A program made the position numbers and the translations under genes. Shown here piece by piece: positions 33,985 to 45,257 of a DNA stretch of 64,000 bases (the first letter of the stretch is position 1; the number at the start of each line of letters is the position of its first letter). Source of the stretch: Lucinisca nassula (lineage: Eukaryota; Mollusca; Bivalvia; Lucinida; Lucinidae); the NCBI GenBank assembly GCA_963580285.1, contig OY757010.1, positions 212,878,138 to 212,942,137 on the forward strand, read 5' to 3'. The notes beneath the pieces are model-generated. The model searched no databases and had not been told where the DNA came from. It was given only the letters and a program-made list of their open reading frames with translations.

Positions 33985-35240
33985 TTCAACTTCGGTGAAG
34001 TTGATGTCGCAGCTGCTCCTCACCTGCCCCACACAAAAAATAAATGTTTATTTCAGGCAGAAGAAATGAATATAGGGCTTTGAGAAGAATCCATAGCCTA
34101 TATATGTGAGGGAAAAACTGACTAAGTTCACAATGTGGAAAAAGTGTTAAAAATTGATCCCAAGATAAAGTCCAAACCACATGCACATCCTCATACCATA
34201 GCAAAAACACACAGAGTTTCAAAATGATCAATATAAAACTGTAAGAGGAGTTGCGATGACAAGAGGTACTTATTGTATAACAACTGAAGCTTAACATTGA
34301 AGCTTAAAATTGGCTAAGTTCACAATGTGCAAAAAGTGAAAAAAATATTCTGAGAATTATGTCGAAACCACATGCACAACCTCATACCATGGCAAAAGCA
34401 CACGAAAAGTTTCAGAATGATCTGTATAAAACTGCAATAGGAGTTGCGATGACAAGAGGTACCTATCATATACCAATTGAAGGTTAAAAATGACTACGTT
34501 CACAATTTGGAAAAAGTAACAAAAATGTATGCGAAGATAAAGTCCAAACCACATGCGCATCCTCATACCATGGCAAAAGCACACGCAAAGTTTCAAAATG
34601 ATCGGTATAAAACTGCAAGAGGAGTTGCGATGACAAGAGGTACCTATCATATATCAATTGAAGGTTAAAAATGACTAAGTTCACAATGTGGAAAAAGTGA
34701 CAAAAATGTATGCGAAGATAAAGTCCAAACCACACGCGCATCCTCATACCATGGCAAAACACACACAAAGTTTCAAAATAATCGGCATGAAACAGTAGAA
34801 GGAGTTGCGATGACAATTTCATAATGTGCAAAAAGTGAAAAAAAATATTCTGCGAATAATGTCGAAACCACATGCACATCCTCATACCATGGCGAAAGCA
34901 CATGCAAAGTTTCAAAATGATCGGTATAAAACTGCAAGAGGAGTTACGATGACAAGAGGTACCTATCATATGTCAATTGAAGGTTAAAACTTAATAAGTT
35001 CACAATGTGGAAAAAGTGACAAAAAATAATCCGACCATAAAGTCCAAATCACATGCGCATCCTCATACCATGGCAAAAACACACGCAAAGTTTCAAAATA
35101 ATCGGTATGAACCTGTATGAAGAGTTGCGATGCCAAGACACCCAGTGTAAAATGTGACGGAAAGACTGACGGACAACCGGACAACCGGACGGACGGAAAC
35201 TTGCACGTCTAGGTCTTTCTGCTGAAGCAGGTGCGACAAA
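33985..35240 (+). repeat. Tandem array, about 180-bp units, with hairpin ends
   Basis: Six units marked by CACATGCGCATCCTCATACC ATGGCAAAA, CAAAGTTTCAAAATGATCGG, GGAGTTGCGATGACAAGAGG and GTTCACAATGTGGAAAAAGT. The left end is AACTTCGGTGAAGTTG (a small palindrome). The right end has GACGGACAACCGGACAACCG and CTTTCTGCTGAAGCAGG (a small palindrome). The long minus-strand frames (for example 34969-34484) are repeat artefacts. Confidence 0.8.
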
Positions 35241-35244
35241 AACT

Positions 35245-35450
35245 TGGATCCATAGGGGTATATATTTTTTCTTATTTCTGCTCAAAAACAGATTGTGACT
35301 ACTCGTCGATGTGGTTCTTTAATACGAGTACCCTATGACCGGAGAAGAAATAAGAAAACTATCAGAATGCTTTATTTGAAACTTTTCATTTTCTGGTGGT
35401 AAAATTGTCAATATATTTGAATAGGCGTGTTTCTGTAATGGTGTCTAAAC
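35245..35450 (+). mobile_element. Hairpin MITE, family H1 (copy 7, degraded)
   Basis: Hairpin mostly lost. Retains TTTCTTATTTCTGCTCAAAA, GAAGAAATAAGAAAA and the AATATATTTGAATAGGCGTG terminus. Confidence 0.65.
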
Positions 35451-35457
35451 TAGAGAA

Positions 35458-35692
35458 AAGGGCCTCCGTGGCCTAGTGGTTAAGAGCGCTGACTCTTGAT
35501 CATTAGGTCTCTCACCGCTGTGGTTCGAGTCTCGTTCGGGTCACATGTGAGACGCCAAGTTCTGCAACGGAAGGTCAGGTGGTTTTTCTCCGGGTACTCC
35601 GGTTTTCGCCCACCTCTGATTAACGATCGGCTCGATATGAGTGAAATAATCTTGAAAGGGCCGTAAAACCAAAAAAAAAAAAAAAAAAACTA
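35458..35692 (+). mobile_element. tRNA-derived SINE (SINE-2), full length
   Basis: The head resembles a tRNA: box A TGGCCTAGTGGTTAAGAGC at 35470 and box B GGTTCGAGTCTC at 35522 form an internal RNA polymerase III promoter. A conserved central part (TTTTTCTCCGGGTACTCCGG) and tail (CTTGAAAGGGCCGTAAAACC) follow, then an A-run of about 20 bases. It splits an H1 MITE: H1 sequence with AACTAGAGAAAAATGGGG-like text lies on both sides. It is a SINE rather than a tRNA gene because the acceptor end is absent. Confidence 0.85.
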
Positions 35693-35780
35693 GAGAAAAA
35701 TGGGGTTAACATTTTTTTTATTTCTGCTCCAAGACAAAGGTTGTGGGTACTCGTTCAGAACCGCCCTAATGCATTTTAAT
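35693..35780 (+). mobile_element. Hairpin MITE, family H1 (copy 8, half element)
   Basis: Contains TTATTTCTGCTCCAAGACA and GTTGTGGGTACTCGTTCAGA ACCGCC. The right arm is missing. Confidence 0.6.
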
Positions 35781-35874
35781 TTGGCCGATACGTAAGAATG
35801 TGTTTGAAGGCGCAGGTTTTAGATTAGGGTTAAACTTTAACCCTAACCCCTAACTGGCTTTGGCAAATTAGGTC

Positions 35875-36105
35875 TCATAAGTGACCCTTCAATATATTCA
35901 CTATCTTCTATCAAAAGGTGGTCCTCTGGAAGCAAGTAATACCCCACAGAACAGAAAAATATGGAGTGTGCAAGTTTGTCTGCGCTAGACTAGCTAGTTT
36001 CGGCAAAGTAGGTCTCATCAGTGACCCTAAAATACTTTCAAAATTCCACAGTGGAATCAATGATCCCAAAAGAAAAGGACAAGAAAATAAAAGCACTGAG
36101 AGTAC
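35875..36105 (+). repeat. Repeat D (copy 2)
   Basis: Shares GGTGGTCCTCTGGAAGCAAG, AAAAATATGGAGTGTGCAAG, CTAGACTAGCTAGTTTCGGC and AGTGACCC with the insertion in element 2. Confidence 0.7.
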
Positions 36106-36279
36106 TGGTGGGTCGATCGTCTCTGAGTGTAGGTTGGGAAAATAGTCTTAAGCTGAGAATCAAACTGTTCGTTTAACTTTAAGCAAGCACAGTAGAGCTT
36201 ATCAACATCGCGTTATGTGGCGTCTGATTATGTAGATTCTGTTTGCCAATACCCAAGTGTACGAGCACAGTCCACCCGC

Positions 36280-36420
36280 CCCCGCCCATCGGGGCTTGAA
36301 TAAATAGATTGGCTGCATGATGCTTCCACGCAGAGCTGAAAGTCCCGTAACATTGGAAGAAACGCCCTCAAATGACCTATACAGTGTTGACGGGGACGTT
36401 AAACCTTAAATCAAACACGA
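36280..36420 (+). mobile_element. SINE-1 (internally deleted copy)
   Basis: Head CCCATCGGGGCTTGAATAAA and CCACGCAGAGCTGAAAG join directly to the tail GTGTTGACGGGGACGTTAAACC, with about 170 bp of the middle missing. Confidence 0.75.
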
Positions 36421-37260
36421 GCAAAGTCCAGAACTTTCTTCTTACGCTGCGCTCTGACGTCTTATTGGATTTTGTTCAACAGAGTGGGGATGGTACAAAC
36501 GCAGCCCCCCTCACATCTTTTGGAAATTATTTCAGATTCGTACAGTTTTTCACCCTCTGCAAAATGCATGTACCTGAAATTCGCATGCTTAACCCCGCCC
36601 CTTTTCAGATTCGCGTGCGGCCCTGAATCATGTTCAAAACTGTTGTTGCATACATATGGCGAACAGTGCCGACCTGATCAGAAGCAATGTACTCTATATC
36701 CGATTTTGGCCTACGCTGTATGTCTAATAACGGTACCATCAATAAAGTTTGGGCTATTCATTTTTGCACTTAAACATTTCAGGGTGCTAAAATTAAGTTC
36801 TTAGCAGGAGTGCGAAAAGTCTATTTTTACTCGACTTGACATACATTTGTGTAACAGTTTTATAAATAGAATGTTCCGAAAGACGTCACGTGACATCGTG
36901 GCCTGGATTAAGGTATTATTTTTCTTTCATTACATGAGCAACCTGGCATTCTTATACTATTTCCTTTAACTCTCAAATGCCACTATTTAAGCAAACAGTG
37001 ACGTTCCTGTGCAACCTGCTGATCAGACGCCACATTCCGCGGCGTCTGATCTTGGTATTATTCAGCACACGATTCCTGTCAAGACTATAGATAGCTCTTG
37101 ATGCATCGATAACAATAGCGCAACGTTATAAAACATAAAACCTAATATTGGTTTTCCCAAATCAGTGATGGTCACCTGGACAACTGTGAATTCGATTGGC
37201 CATTTAGTAGATTATGGTCGATCGTAAGCCGAGCGACCCAAAAACTATGACCACAATGGT
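36420..37260. other. Non-coding; contains a palindromic repeat P
   Basis: 37010-37065 carries ATCAGACGCCACATTCCGCG GCGTCTGAT, a hairpin family also at 38.05, 41.08 and 52.56 kb. Nothing else was recognised. Confidence 0.5.
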
Positions 37261-37261
37261 A

Positions 37262-37612
37262 TTACGAAAAAACGCCTATACAAATACATGGTAAACTTCC
37301 GCCGAACGATCGCAATGTTTGAGATAAAAAAATATTTTTCTTATTTCTGCTCAAAAAATAGATTGTGAGTACTCATTAGAACCGCCTCGATGAGTCGGTT
37401 CTAACGAGTACCCACAATCTATATTTTTGAGCAGTCGGTTCTAACGAGTACCCACAATCTATATTTTAGAGCAGTCGGTTCTAACGAGTACCCACAATCT
37501 TTATTTTAGAGCAGAAACAAAAATAACGTTTACCCCTGTAAACCCCAGTTTTACTATATAAACATGGAGTTCAAGGTGGTCAAAATTATACAGGCGTATT
37601 TTCGTGATGTTG
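37262..37612 (+). mobile_element. Hairpin MITE, family H1 (copy 9), with triplicated arm
   Basis: The terminus ATTACGAAAAAACGCCTATA C is at 37262 and CAGGCGTATTTTCGTGATG is at 37608, so both ends are present. The left hairpin arm is single. The right arm occurs three times in tandem (37394-37510; unit about 41-42 bp, GAGCAGTCGGTTCTAACGAG). Confidence 0.85.
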
Positions 37613-37613
37613 A

Positions 37614-37830
37614 AGGGTAGGGGGACATTTTACTATCGCCACACATTCCCTCAACACCAACTATATTGAAGTTAAATATGTTTTATGAAAGGGTTATCCT
37701 TTGGAAGCAAGGAATACACCACAGAACTGAATATGGTGTGTATAAGTTAATCTGGGCCAGACTAGCTAGTTTCGGCCAAAAGGCCTCTTCAGTGACCCTC
37801 AAATATATTTCAAATAAAGCCAGATTAAAA
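37614..37830 (+). repeat. Repeat D (copy 3)
   Basis: Contains GAAGTTAAATATGTTTTATG, GGTTATCCTTTGGAAGCAAG and CTAGTTTCGGCC. It abuts H1 copy 9 directly. Confidence 0.7.
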
Positions 37831-38930
37831 CTACCTTATTCTGTGTACCTGATTTAAACTTCCAACCGGATGCATAATTTGCCTGACGCTTTAAAAAAAA
37901 GTTCTCAAACAATCACCCCATTTTAGCTGAAAAGGTAAAAACTACTCAAATTTACAAATGGACATAACTCATGATGTACTTTTCAGTATGCATACAAAAA
38001 TTAACCTCTCTCAGACTGGAAACCCCCTAAACGGGTACGTGGCAAACAGTGCAGGCCCAGATGAGACGCCGCAGAACGCGGCGTCCGATCAGGGCCTACA
38101 CTGTTTGCAAAAAGTTCAGCCATTTTCCAAATAGTTTTTGAAGAAAACACAACCTGGCACCCCACCCCAAAATTTTGAAATGGACTCCTGCTGTATATAA
38201 GGTGGAAGATTCCATTTGGTACAAAAAGGGTTAATCAGGTAATCTGTTAATCGCTACAGCTCTATTCATTAAAGGTGCATTATTGAGCTATCCGGAAAAA
38301 ATGCTTCCAAAAATAAAATACATATAGCCGGTAGTTTTCTTTAAAACAATACAAATGAATGCATTTTATGCAAAAATGCGAACAATTATGATGACAGGTA
38401 AACGAGTTTGAGAGGGATTCCCTAACTAGGTTTCGAACACTAGTTAGATCTATTTTTAGTTCGTGACAAAAATAGAATCCCCATATATGACGTTATGCGA
38501 CATTCATTTTTGGCCTTGTTTGCTTAGGCCATGCCTGAATCGGAAAAAAAAATATGACGCTGAATACCATGCCATAAGTAACAACACTCAGAGACGATAC
38601 TGTCGCCATGTATGTGTAAAGTGACAGGTTTATTTTTAAGAACAGAAATTCCGAAAACATGTTCAGAGCGAAGGGTAAACACGAATGAAAACGACCATTT
38701 TCACAAAGTTCTGAAGCTGTATTTGGCTCCAAAAGTGTACACATGACAATGGAGTATGCATTGAAGATAAAAACCAGAAAAAAAAATTGAGACCCGGTAG
38801 CTCAATAATGCACCTTTAAGTTTCAAGACTAAAGCTCCAACGGTTTTTGAGATACATGTTTCAATGTCTAAATTTACAGAGGACAATAACTCATGAAAGA
38901 TGTTTCATAATTTAATCAAAATTAAATGAG
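37830..38930. other. Non-coding; palindromic repeat P and unique DNA
   Basis: 38035-38115 has GCAAACAGTGCAGGCCCAGA then GACGCCGCAGAACGCGGCGTC and GGCCTACACTGTTTGC, a nested hairpin. Flanking text is AT-rich with no gene. Confidence 0.55.
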
Positions 38931-38931
38931 C

Positions 38932-39091
38932 CCCGCCAAGCGAATTTGGGTCTTCGAGCATTCCGTCATGACAAATTTTAACTGCGCATGAACAGCCATT
39001 CAGAGGGGCCAGGGATATGGCTTTCTGTCTGAAGGTTCCTCTTGATTCACTGCTCGCATAGGCGATAAGTACCAAAATCGCTTGACGGGGC
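38932..39091 (-). mobile_element. MITE family M1 (copy 3, hairpin deleted)
   Basis: Same termini as copy 1 (GAGCCCCGCCAAGCGAATTT and AATCGCTTGACGGGGCCC), flanked by AAAT on both sides as a 4-bp duplication. The central hairpin of the longer copies is absent, leaving about 160 bp. Confidence 0.85.
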
Positions 39092-39139
39092 CCAAATTAA
39101 GTAGTCTACGTATCACTATCAATCTATCCATCAAGTTTC

Positions 39140-39490
39140 ATGACTTTAGCCTGGATGAATTTTGTAGATAAATACTCGGTCAAAAAAGTTGCTAGACATA
39201 AAATTGCTTCTGTTACCATATTCACTTCAAATGAAAAATACACAAAATTTGTTTTGCTCTGGTTAGAGGACTCATTTCACCATGCAAAAGCCCAAGCTGT
39301 GTTTGTTTATGTAAAATCGCTAGCCTTGGCTATTGTTTTAAATCACAACAAACGCCAAGATTCAACACATAAAAAATTACACTTAGCACACGATTTCTAA
39401 ACTTTGATACATGTAACCTTTCATTAGATACCCTGTGTGTCTATTCAGAAAAGATTGGGAACTTAAGCTTCATTTGCTAAGAGAAACAGA
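39140..39490 (+). repeat. Interspersed repeat E (copy 2)
   Basis: Inverted copy of 4190-4520 (shared ATACATGTAACCTTTCATTA and GATACCCTGTGTGTCTATTC). The 86-codon frame over it has no counterpart in copy 1. Confidence 0.6.
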
Positions 39491-39754
39491 TGATTACGTA
39501 TAGGCCTCCAATTCTTTAAAGGTGTGTGCAAAATGCTGTTTTCAATTGAAACTCCATAGAAAATTGCAATTGGCAGTGCTACATGCTGCATTAGTTTTCA
39601 ACATTATTTCCCATCACTGTCAACAACAATGGTGGCAACTAAGCGCTTTTTAAAGAAATTGCAAACATTGAATGGCAGGTATAGAAATAACAACAGTTGG
39701 AAAATTGCTATATTTTTAATTGAAAGGGAGATAATCTGAGAATTTCACAAATTA

Positions 39755-40115
39755 AAAGTAGAAGTAAAACAAAGATCAGGAATTGCTACAATTAACTTAC
39801 TCCACCCATAAAAGACACCAAAGGGAAAGAAATACAAACATTAAGCGACCAGACCATAATGGAAACCTAAACAAAGGAAGGCCATAAGGACAGTTACTTT
39901 CCCACAAAATGGCCATATGGCCAATCAAAATTAAAATACACAAGTGATACACACAGTAAGTAACAAACAACAACATAAATAAATTGCCACAGAAGAGCCG
40001 CCTTGGAACGGTCAGTGGAAGATTTCCACTGGGGGGCTTAAATCGATTTTACGTGGCCACAATTTTCGCCCTTATTTCCGTCGCGATTTAGACAAATAAT
40101 TTGTTCAGTCCGCAT
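39755..40115 (+). repeat. Interspersed repeat A (copy 5)
   Basis: Starts AGTAGAAGTAAAACAAAGAT at 39756 and ends near CGCGATTTAGACAAATAATT TGTTCAGTCCGCATGAA, with all the landmarks of the family. Confidence 0.75.
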
Positions 40116-40454
40116 GAAGTCTTTATTGTAGTGCAATATCATGAGATATTGTAAAGGTAAAGTGAGTTTCGATGTTCGATGGATATGATCTTTCATCTCA
40201 GACATAAAATGATCATCTGCGCATGCGCAATGTCGAATTCATTGCAAGACAGTTCAAGGCACATATTGGAAGACAACTCTTGAGCAGATTTGTATGGGCA
40301 AATGCAAATTTATGCATTTTGCAGCTAAACGTCCGATTCGTATGTTTACAGCCATTCTTAGCTGAATGGCTACCGGATAGCTACTAAAATTTACCCGGAA
40401 CTTGATATAGTTACTTTTTGACAGGGTATATTTTGAGCTGCATTGGCTGAAACT

Positions 40455-40685
40455 GGCTGATTATGAGTACTGGTAAACCACTTAGAAGGTCTAAGCCTGT
40501 CAAGGCAAAGTGGTGCTAGTCCGTCCGTCTCTGCATATAAACCCTAACGGTTTATTTGAGCAGTAGGGCTTGAGACGTCCTTCCATCTCAGTGTCAGTAA
40601 AAAGTCCAATGAAATTGGGAGCAACGTCTCCAAAAGGGCCTAAATAATGTTGACTGGACGTAAAACCTTAACACAAACAAATACC
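40455..40685 (+). mobile_element. SINE-1 (5'-truncated copy)
   Basis: GAGTACTGGTAAACCACTTA, TTGAGACGTCCTTCCATCTC, GTTGACTGGACGTAAAACC and an ACAAACAAA tail. Confidence 0.75.
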
Positions 40686-40734
40686 CGCGACGCTAATAGA
40701 GCCGGCTGTGCTTTTCGGGCGTGAATGGGAGGAA

Positions 40735-41165
40735 TTATTAATACCCCCTCGAACCCCGGTCTTGCTATTTAAGGGTGGGATTTTCGGGTCATAACTATAT
40801 AGGCATTTTGGTGATGCGTGTTTAATTTTTCTTCTCCATTTGCGAAGGACATGATGTTGTTCTGACAAAACCAAAGGTTTCTTAATTTGTTTTTCCTTAT
40901 ACAACGACTCTTATTAAATGCAACGAGTTTTACTATGCGTTTTAACCCATTTTGTACCAATTGGAATCTTCCTTCGTATATACTGCTTGAGTCCAGTTCA
41001 AGATATAGCGTTGAAGGTTTTATCTTTCCTATTTAAAAACAATACGTGTGTAAATTCGCTGAGCTTCCAGCAAGCAGTGTAGGGCCCTGATCGGTCGCCA
41101 CGTTCTGCGGAGTCTGACCTGGGCCTGCACTGTTTGCCAATTACCCGTTTCGGAGTTTCCGGTGC
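40735..41165. repeat. H1 MITE end and palindromic repeat P
   Basis: 40738-40816 has ACCCCCTCGAACCCCGGTCT and TATATAGGCATTTTGGTGATG (an H1 end without the hairpin). 41075-41145 has GCAGTGTAGGGCCCTGATCG and CTGGGCCTGCACTGTTTGCC (repeat P). Confidence 0.55.
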
Positions 41166-41186
41166 AAAAAGGGTTATAATAATAAG

Positions 41187-41455
41187 ATATTTTTAATGTA
41201 AAATTAATTTTAATTAATAATATACCTACCCATCACTACAATTATAGCCTTTTCACCAGACGCAGGTCTGGGACAGTCTGACACAAAAAAAATCTAGCCA
41301 GAAATGCCACCGGCATGTCCCTTTTCCCGTGACCTCCCCAGCGTCGAGTCCTGATTGGTCGCTGATGTCACATGACCTATCAGACCAATAGGCAGACGAT
41401 ACAGGTCACGTGACCGCGATTTTCGCGCCGAGAAGATCATTATTTCTTTCAGGAA
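41187..41455 (-). repeat. DIRS-like inverted terminal repeat, 3' side
   Basis: The outer 40 bp (ATATTTTTAATGTAAAATTA ...) are unique to this end. From 41228 it matches the reverse complement of 47355-47133, including ACCAGACGCAGGTCTGGGAC and CAGGTCACGTGACCGCGATT. Confidence 0.9.
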
Positions 41456-41494
41456 AACAAATATTTCAGGCGGGGCTGGGAGGCGGGACATACC

Positions 41495-41594
41495 ATTGTA
41501 GTGATGGGTAGGTATATTATTAATTAAAATTAATTTTACATTAAAAATATCATTTTAATATCAAATATAACTACCCATCACTACAATTATAGCC
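41495..41594 (-). repeat. DIRS-like internal complementary region
   Basis: 41495-41550 is the reverse complement of 41187-41242 (the outer end of one terminal repeat). 41551-41594 is the reverse complement of about 47334-47376 (the outer end of the other). In DIRS1 this region is thought to template joining of the ends into a circular intermediate. Confidence 0.9.
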
Positions 41595-42289
41595 TGAATT
41601 CAAAGCAAGTGGAGGGTTGGATGAAAAATAAAGTTACACATACCTAACTCCTCCAACCTTGGTTGTTTATACCCCTTTTAAAACCATCCAATGATGGTAA
41701 TGTAAGAGAGTATCCACCATGACTGCAAGGGATCCAAATCCAAAATTCACAAGTGGAGAAGATAAATGGACAGGAACCGGAGTCAAAATAGAAGGTTCAT
41801 ACCTATTCAAACAGGCTAACAAACAACCAAGGAAAATAAAAACCCAAAATAAGTGCTGCTCATAATAGATTGAGAAGCTACTAAACTACCCAAGGAATGA
41901 GTACCACTACGAATGGGAACCAAGCACCTTAGGTGAAGGGATGAAAAGTAGCGTTGGAACATCCATTACGCAGTAAGAAAAAACATTCTGAAGAAAAAAC
42001 GGAGTTCCAATATGCCCAAAATGTAGAAGGTTCTAACCTCATTCTGTATTCTGAATGATAATAGGGCAGAAGTGAAATTAGCATATACTGGTAGAAGCTT
42101 TATCACTTTACAAATCCACTTTGCAATCAAGGATGGTTAGAAATATATTCAAAACCCCTTGATTGAAAAGAAAAAAAATTCTCATGATAATCTCGAAACG
42201 TTTTAAACATTCTAATGTATACAAAAAATTCACATTAGCCTACGATCCACGAATCCTGGAATTGACAGGACAAATAATAGTTTCAGACA

Positions 42290-43105
42290 AGGTTATTTAT
42301 AGCCTGAAACAAAAATAGGTTGAATGAGAAGAGAAAAAGAAGTCATTGTTCTTCTCATACCTGAAAACAACCCTCTGTAATTGGCAAAGCATGACTATAA
42401 CTTCTACGAACTGAAGCAAATGTCAAATGAAATACAGCTTGACTATCAAATGAATAAAAGAAGCTGAATTCACCGGATAGTAAGGTGGTTTAGAAAAGAC
42501 CACAATACTCATGCAAGATTCCATTTGGATACAAAGTCCTGGAAACCTGTCGGCATAGTGAAAAACCCCTTTAATAAGCTGGTGATGGTAGGGTTTAATG
42601 AAAAAGTGTGAAGCCGACTAAAATTTTAACATGTTCGAGATTACTGATCTGTACCCTTCTCTTAGATGAAATAGAAATTGAAGGGTAGAGAACAGACAGA
42701 AAAAGAAATCCGGTAAAAAACCTCCCTAGAGGAATTGTCTGGATTTATTTCCCTTTTTCTACACCAACTAGAAATTATCTTCCATCTTCCAGAGTAAAAC
42801 TTGAGAGTGGAGATCTTTCTATATTTGAAGATACACTCGGCAGAGAAACCAGAAAAGTGTCTACCTCTGGTTTAATTCCTGACAACATCTGGATGTGTAA
42901 GTAAAGCATTTCTGGATTGAAATGGAATGCTTGACCCACACCTTTTAGATATTTGATCTGGAACTACTGGAAGACGGGTTGCAAGTCTTGAGACTAAGCT
43001 CAGAATGACTAAAAAACCAAGATCTCTGAGGCCATAGGAGGCGTAATCAGAATGGCTCGGCTTTTGGACGCTTGAATTTTTACCTAGAACTAGAGGAATT
43101 CAGTT
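42290..43105 (-). pseudogene. Tyrosine recombinase region of the DIRS-like element (decayed)
   Basis: Minus-strand frames downstream of RNase H give fragments with the flavour of the DIRS recombinase N-terminal half: LSSFTLEDGR, SSWCRKREINPDN, and a segment EGYRSVISNMLKF similar to the GL-Y-TI-S-RSAIS motif region, then HPYHHQLIKGVFHYA and PPYYPV. I cannot see the catalytic R-H-R-Y set. Assignment rests on position after RNase H and the element architecture. Recombinase rather than integrase would explain the absence of target duplication. Confidence 0.5.
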
Positions 43106-43470
43106 GAATGGTGTAAACGCATATGTAAAAGATTCCCCCAATCTAGAGATTTTAAATCAACTGCATGTTCCAGGTGATCTGAAACTTGAAACACAAAGGA
43201 AGTTGATTGGAGAACCGAGATGTTTGGACATTTGATTAAAAAAGGCCCAATAAAGGTTCTCTCCATTTGAGAAAACGCCCTGTAGAGAACGGATGGTGAA
43301 CTGGTCTATAGGGGCGATCCCAATGACATAATCTGCCTGGAGGTGTCCGACAAGGATAGACACACCTTCCTGAAGACACCAAGTTATAATCTTCCATGTA
43401 AAAGCCAACAGGGAAGAGTAATGAGTCACTCCCTGATAAGTAGAAAAAACTACACTATTCATTTGTCTGG
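43105..43470 (-). pseudogene. RNase H and connection of the DIRS-like pol
   Basis: An open frame of 101 codons reads TWKIITWCLQEGVSILVGHL, APIDQFTIRSLQGVFS, WAFFNQMSKHLGSPINFLC, continuing out of the frame to SFTYAFTPFN. Similar strings (a helix ending WC-E-GI-I-A-HLPG, then the W-L---F block and YAFPPF) are typical of DIRS RNase H and its C-terminal extension. The family assignment is by recall of motif pattern; the context of ITRs and RT supports it. Confidence 0.6.
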
Positions 43471-43859
43471 AGTAACAATAATGAAGGTGTTCCTCAGTTT
43501 GGAGCTATGAAGAACTGATAAACCAAGGAAATTTGTCTGAAGTTTCAGAATGTTTATACACATATACATATATACATACATATACGCATACACAATACAC
43601 ACACATATATATATATATAGCCCCGCCTAATATAGGCCCCACGTTCCCTGAACAACTAATCCCTGAGGTTCAAAGTGGGAAACCAACCTGAAAGGCTGGC
43701 ATGCGAACAAACAAATAGGGAATAGTCTCTAAAAGAGGAGACCCCATTTGATACTGAGGGATTCATAAATCGTAGAGAGCAATCTTGATAATGGAATTTA
43801 TTGCTCCTATAGACCGTATGGTATTTCCAGTGATAATATTAGCAAAAAAAACTGGAAAG

Positions 43860-45020
43860 GTCTAAGATGAGATTGTCCAGGGAAAACTGGATCCAATTAC
43901 TAAGTTCTAAAAAGGGGAAACAAACCCCGGACATAAATCGAAAGTTTTTCGGGGCGTGAAAAAAAATTTGGAGAAGTATCTTTGAGGTAGAGTCAATTTC
44001 AACTTCTCGATAAAGTGTATGAAATCTAAATTCACAATAACCTGTACACGTTAGGACAAGGTATGATAAACAGTATCTGTAAAAATGATGACAAAACCCA
44101 TCATCGGAACACTACACGAGATTGGGGCCTAATTCTATGATGAGAGCTGCTTAATTAATTTCCATTAAGTTGGTGAACAGGGAAAACATTGATCCGTTGA
44201 CAAATCCAACAAAGGAAAGGCAACGGACTGATACACAAAAATTCCATCCAAGGTGAAACAAAGGTATTTGCGTAATGACCTATGGATGGAGATGTGAAGG
44301 CTAGCGACCTTTAAAACTACGGAAATCGTCCCCGAATTTGGGAAATTTGACCTGACTAATCGATGACGAAGTTTCCATTTTGAGACGATCGACTCGCATC
44401 ATCTTGTTAAGTGTGAGAAGTCGATGATGAGTCGATTTTCCCATTTTCTTCTTTTCTTTTCATTGATCCGTTGACAAATCCAACAAAGGAAAGGCAACGG
44501 ACTGATACACAAAATTCCATCCAAGGTGAAACGAAGGAATTTGCGTAATGACCTATGGATGGAGATGTGAAGGTAAGCGTCCTTTAAAACTACGGAAATC
44601 GTCCCCGAATTTGGGAGAATTGACCTGACTAATCGAGGACGAAGTTTCCATTTTGAAATGATCGACTTGCATCATCTGTGTTAAGTGTGAGAAGTCGATG
44701 ATGAGTCGATTTTCCCATTTTCTTCTCGACCAGAAAGATCCGCCTGTAGAAGCCTGGGGAAAGGAGAAATTTTTCTACTTACACGGCTTTCTTTTGGAGA
44801 AGAACCCTTCCTCTTCCAATAAAAAGATTTCTTTTCTTGATACTATTTACCAGAAATAGTATTTGCATGTGAGAAAGAGAAAGGATTCCTAACGAACTCA
44901 ATCCAGTAACCCTTTCTCAAAACTCATAAAACTCAAAATATATTTAATAAAAGAAGCCAAGGCTTGATAGAACTGAAAAAGCTCGGCTCCTACTGGGAGA
45001 AGATGAAGAGGAGGGGAAGG
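43860..45020 (-). pseudogene. Reverse transcriptase of the DIRS-like pol, with internal duplication
   Basis: Pol entry at 45010-44880: LLPVGAELFQFYQALASF then KGYWIEFVRNPFSFS. Next GFYRRIFLVEKKMGK at about 44755-44715, SRLIIDFSHL and HFKMETSSSI, then DAYLHISIHRSLRKFLRFTL at about 44590-44530. The same RLIIDFSHL ... LHISIHRSLRKYLCF run recurs at 44430-44250 because of a 274-bp tandem duplication. A later fragment (LDFIHFIEKLKLTLPQRYF, about 44020-43960) corresponds to the primer-grip region. The catalytic -DD box is not legible. Frame changes and stops abound. Confidence 0.75.
44187..44727 (-). repeat. 274-bp tandem duplication inside DIRS-like RT
   Basis: 44187-44460 and 44461-44727 both run from CATTGATCCGTTGACAAATC to GAGTCGATTTTCCCATTTTC with a few substitutions and one 1-base gap. 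Confidence 0.9.
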
Positions 45021-45257
45021 AAGAAAGTCATTTGTTAGACTTGTGTCTTCCTCTATTGGGAGATTTCGTTCCAGTCCGACCTCTGGAACGAAAGGACCGT
45101 GTACCCTGATCTGAGAATGATCTATTAGTAGACGAGGACTGATTGAGATCTTCTAGTCGAGGGTGATAAGCACTTAAAAGTCATCGGAAGTAGTCGAAGA
45201 GCGTCTCTTGGTTGCGGTACCTGTACTTGATACGCTCTCCGAAGACTTCAAAAAAGA

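Noticed and set aside
34484..34969. 161-codon minus-strand frame with repeated blocks
   Set aside because: It is the 180-bp tandem array read in one frame; periodicity follows the DNA unit.
35464..35535. tRNA gene
   Set aside because: Internal A and B boxes are present but the acceptor stem is not closed and a SINE body with an A-tail follows.
41187..41600. Independent 370-bp MITE next to the large element
   Set aside because: Its inner part is the complement of both outer ends of the 6.2-kb element, which is better explained as a DIRS-type terminal repeat plus internal complementary region.
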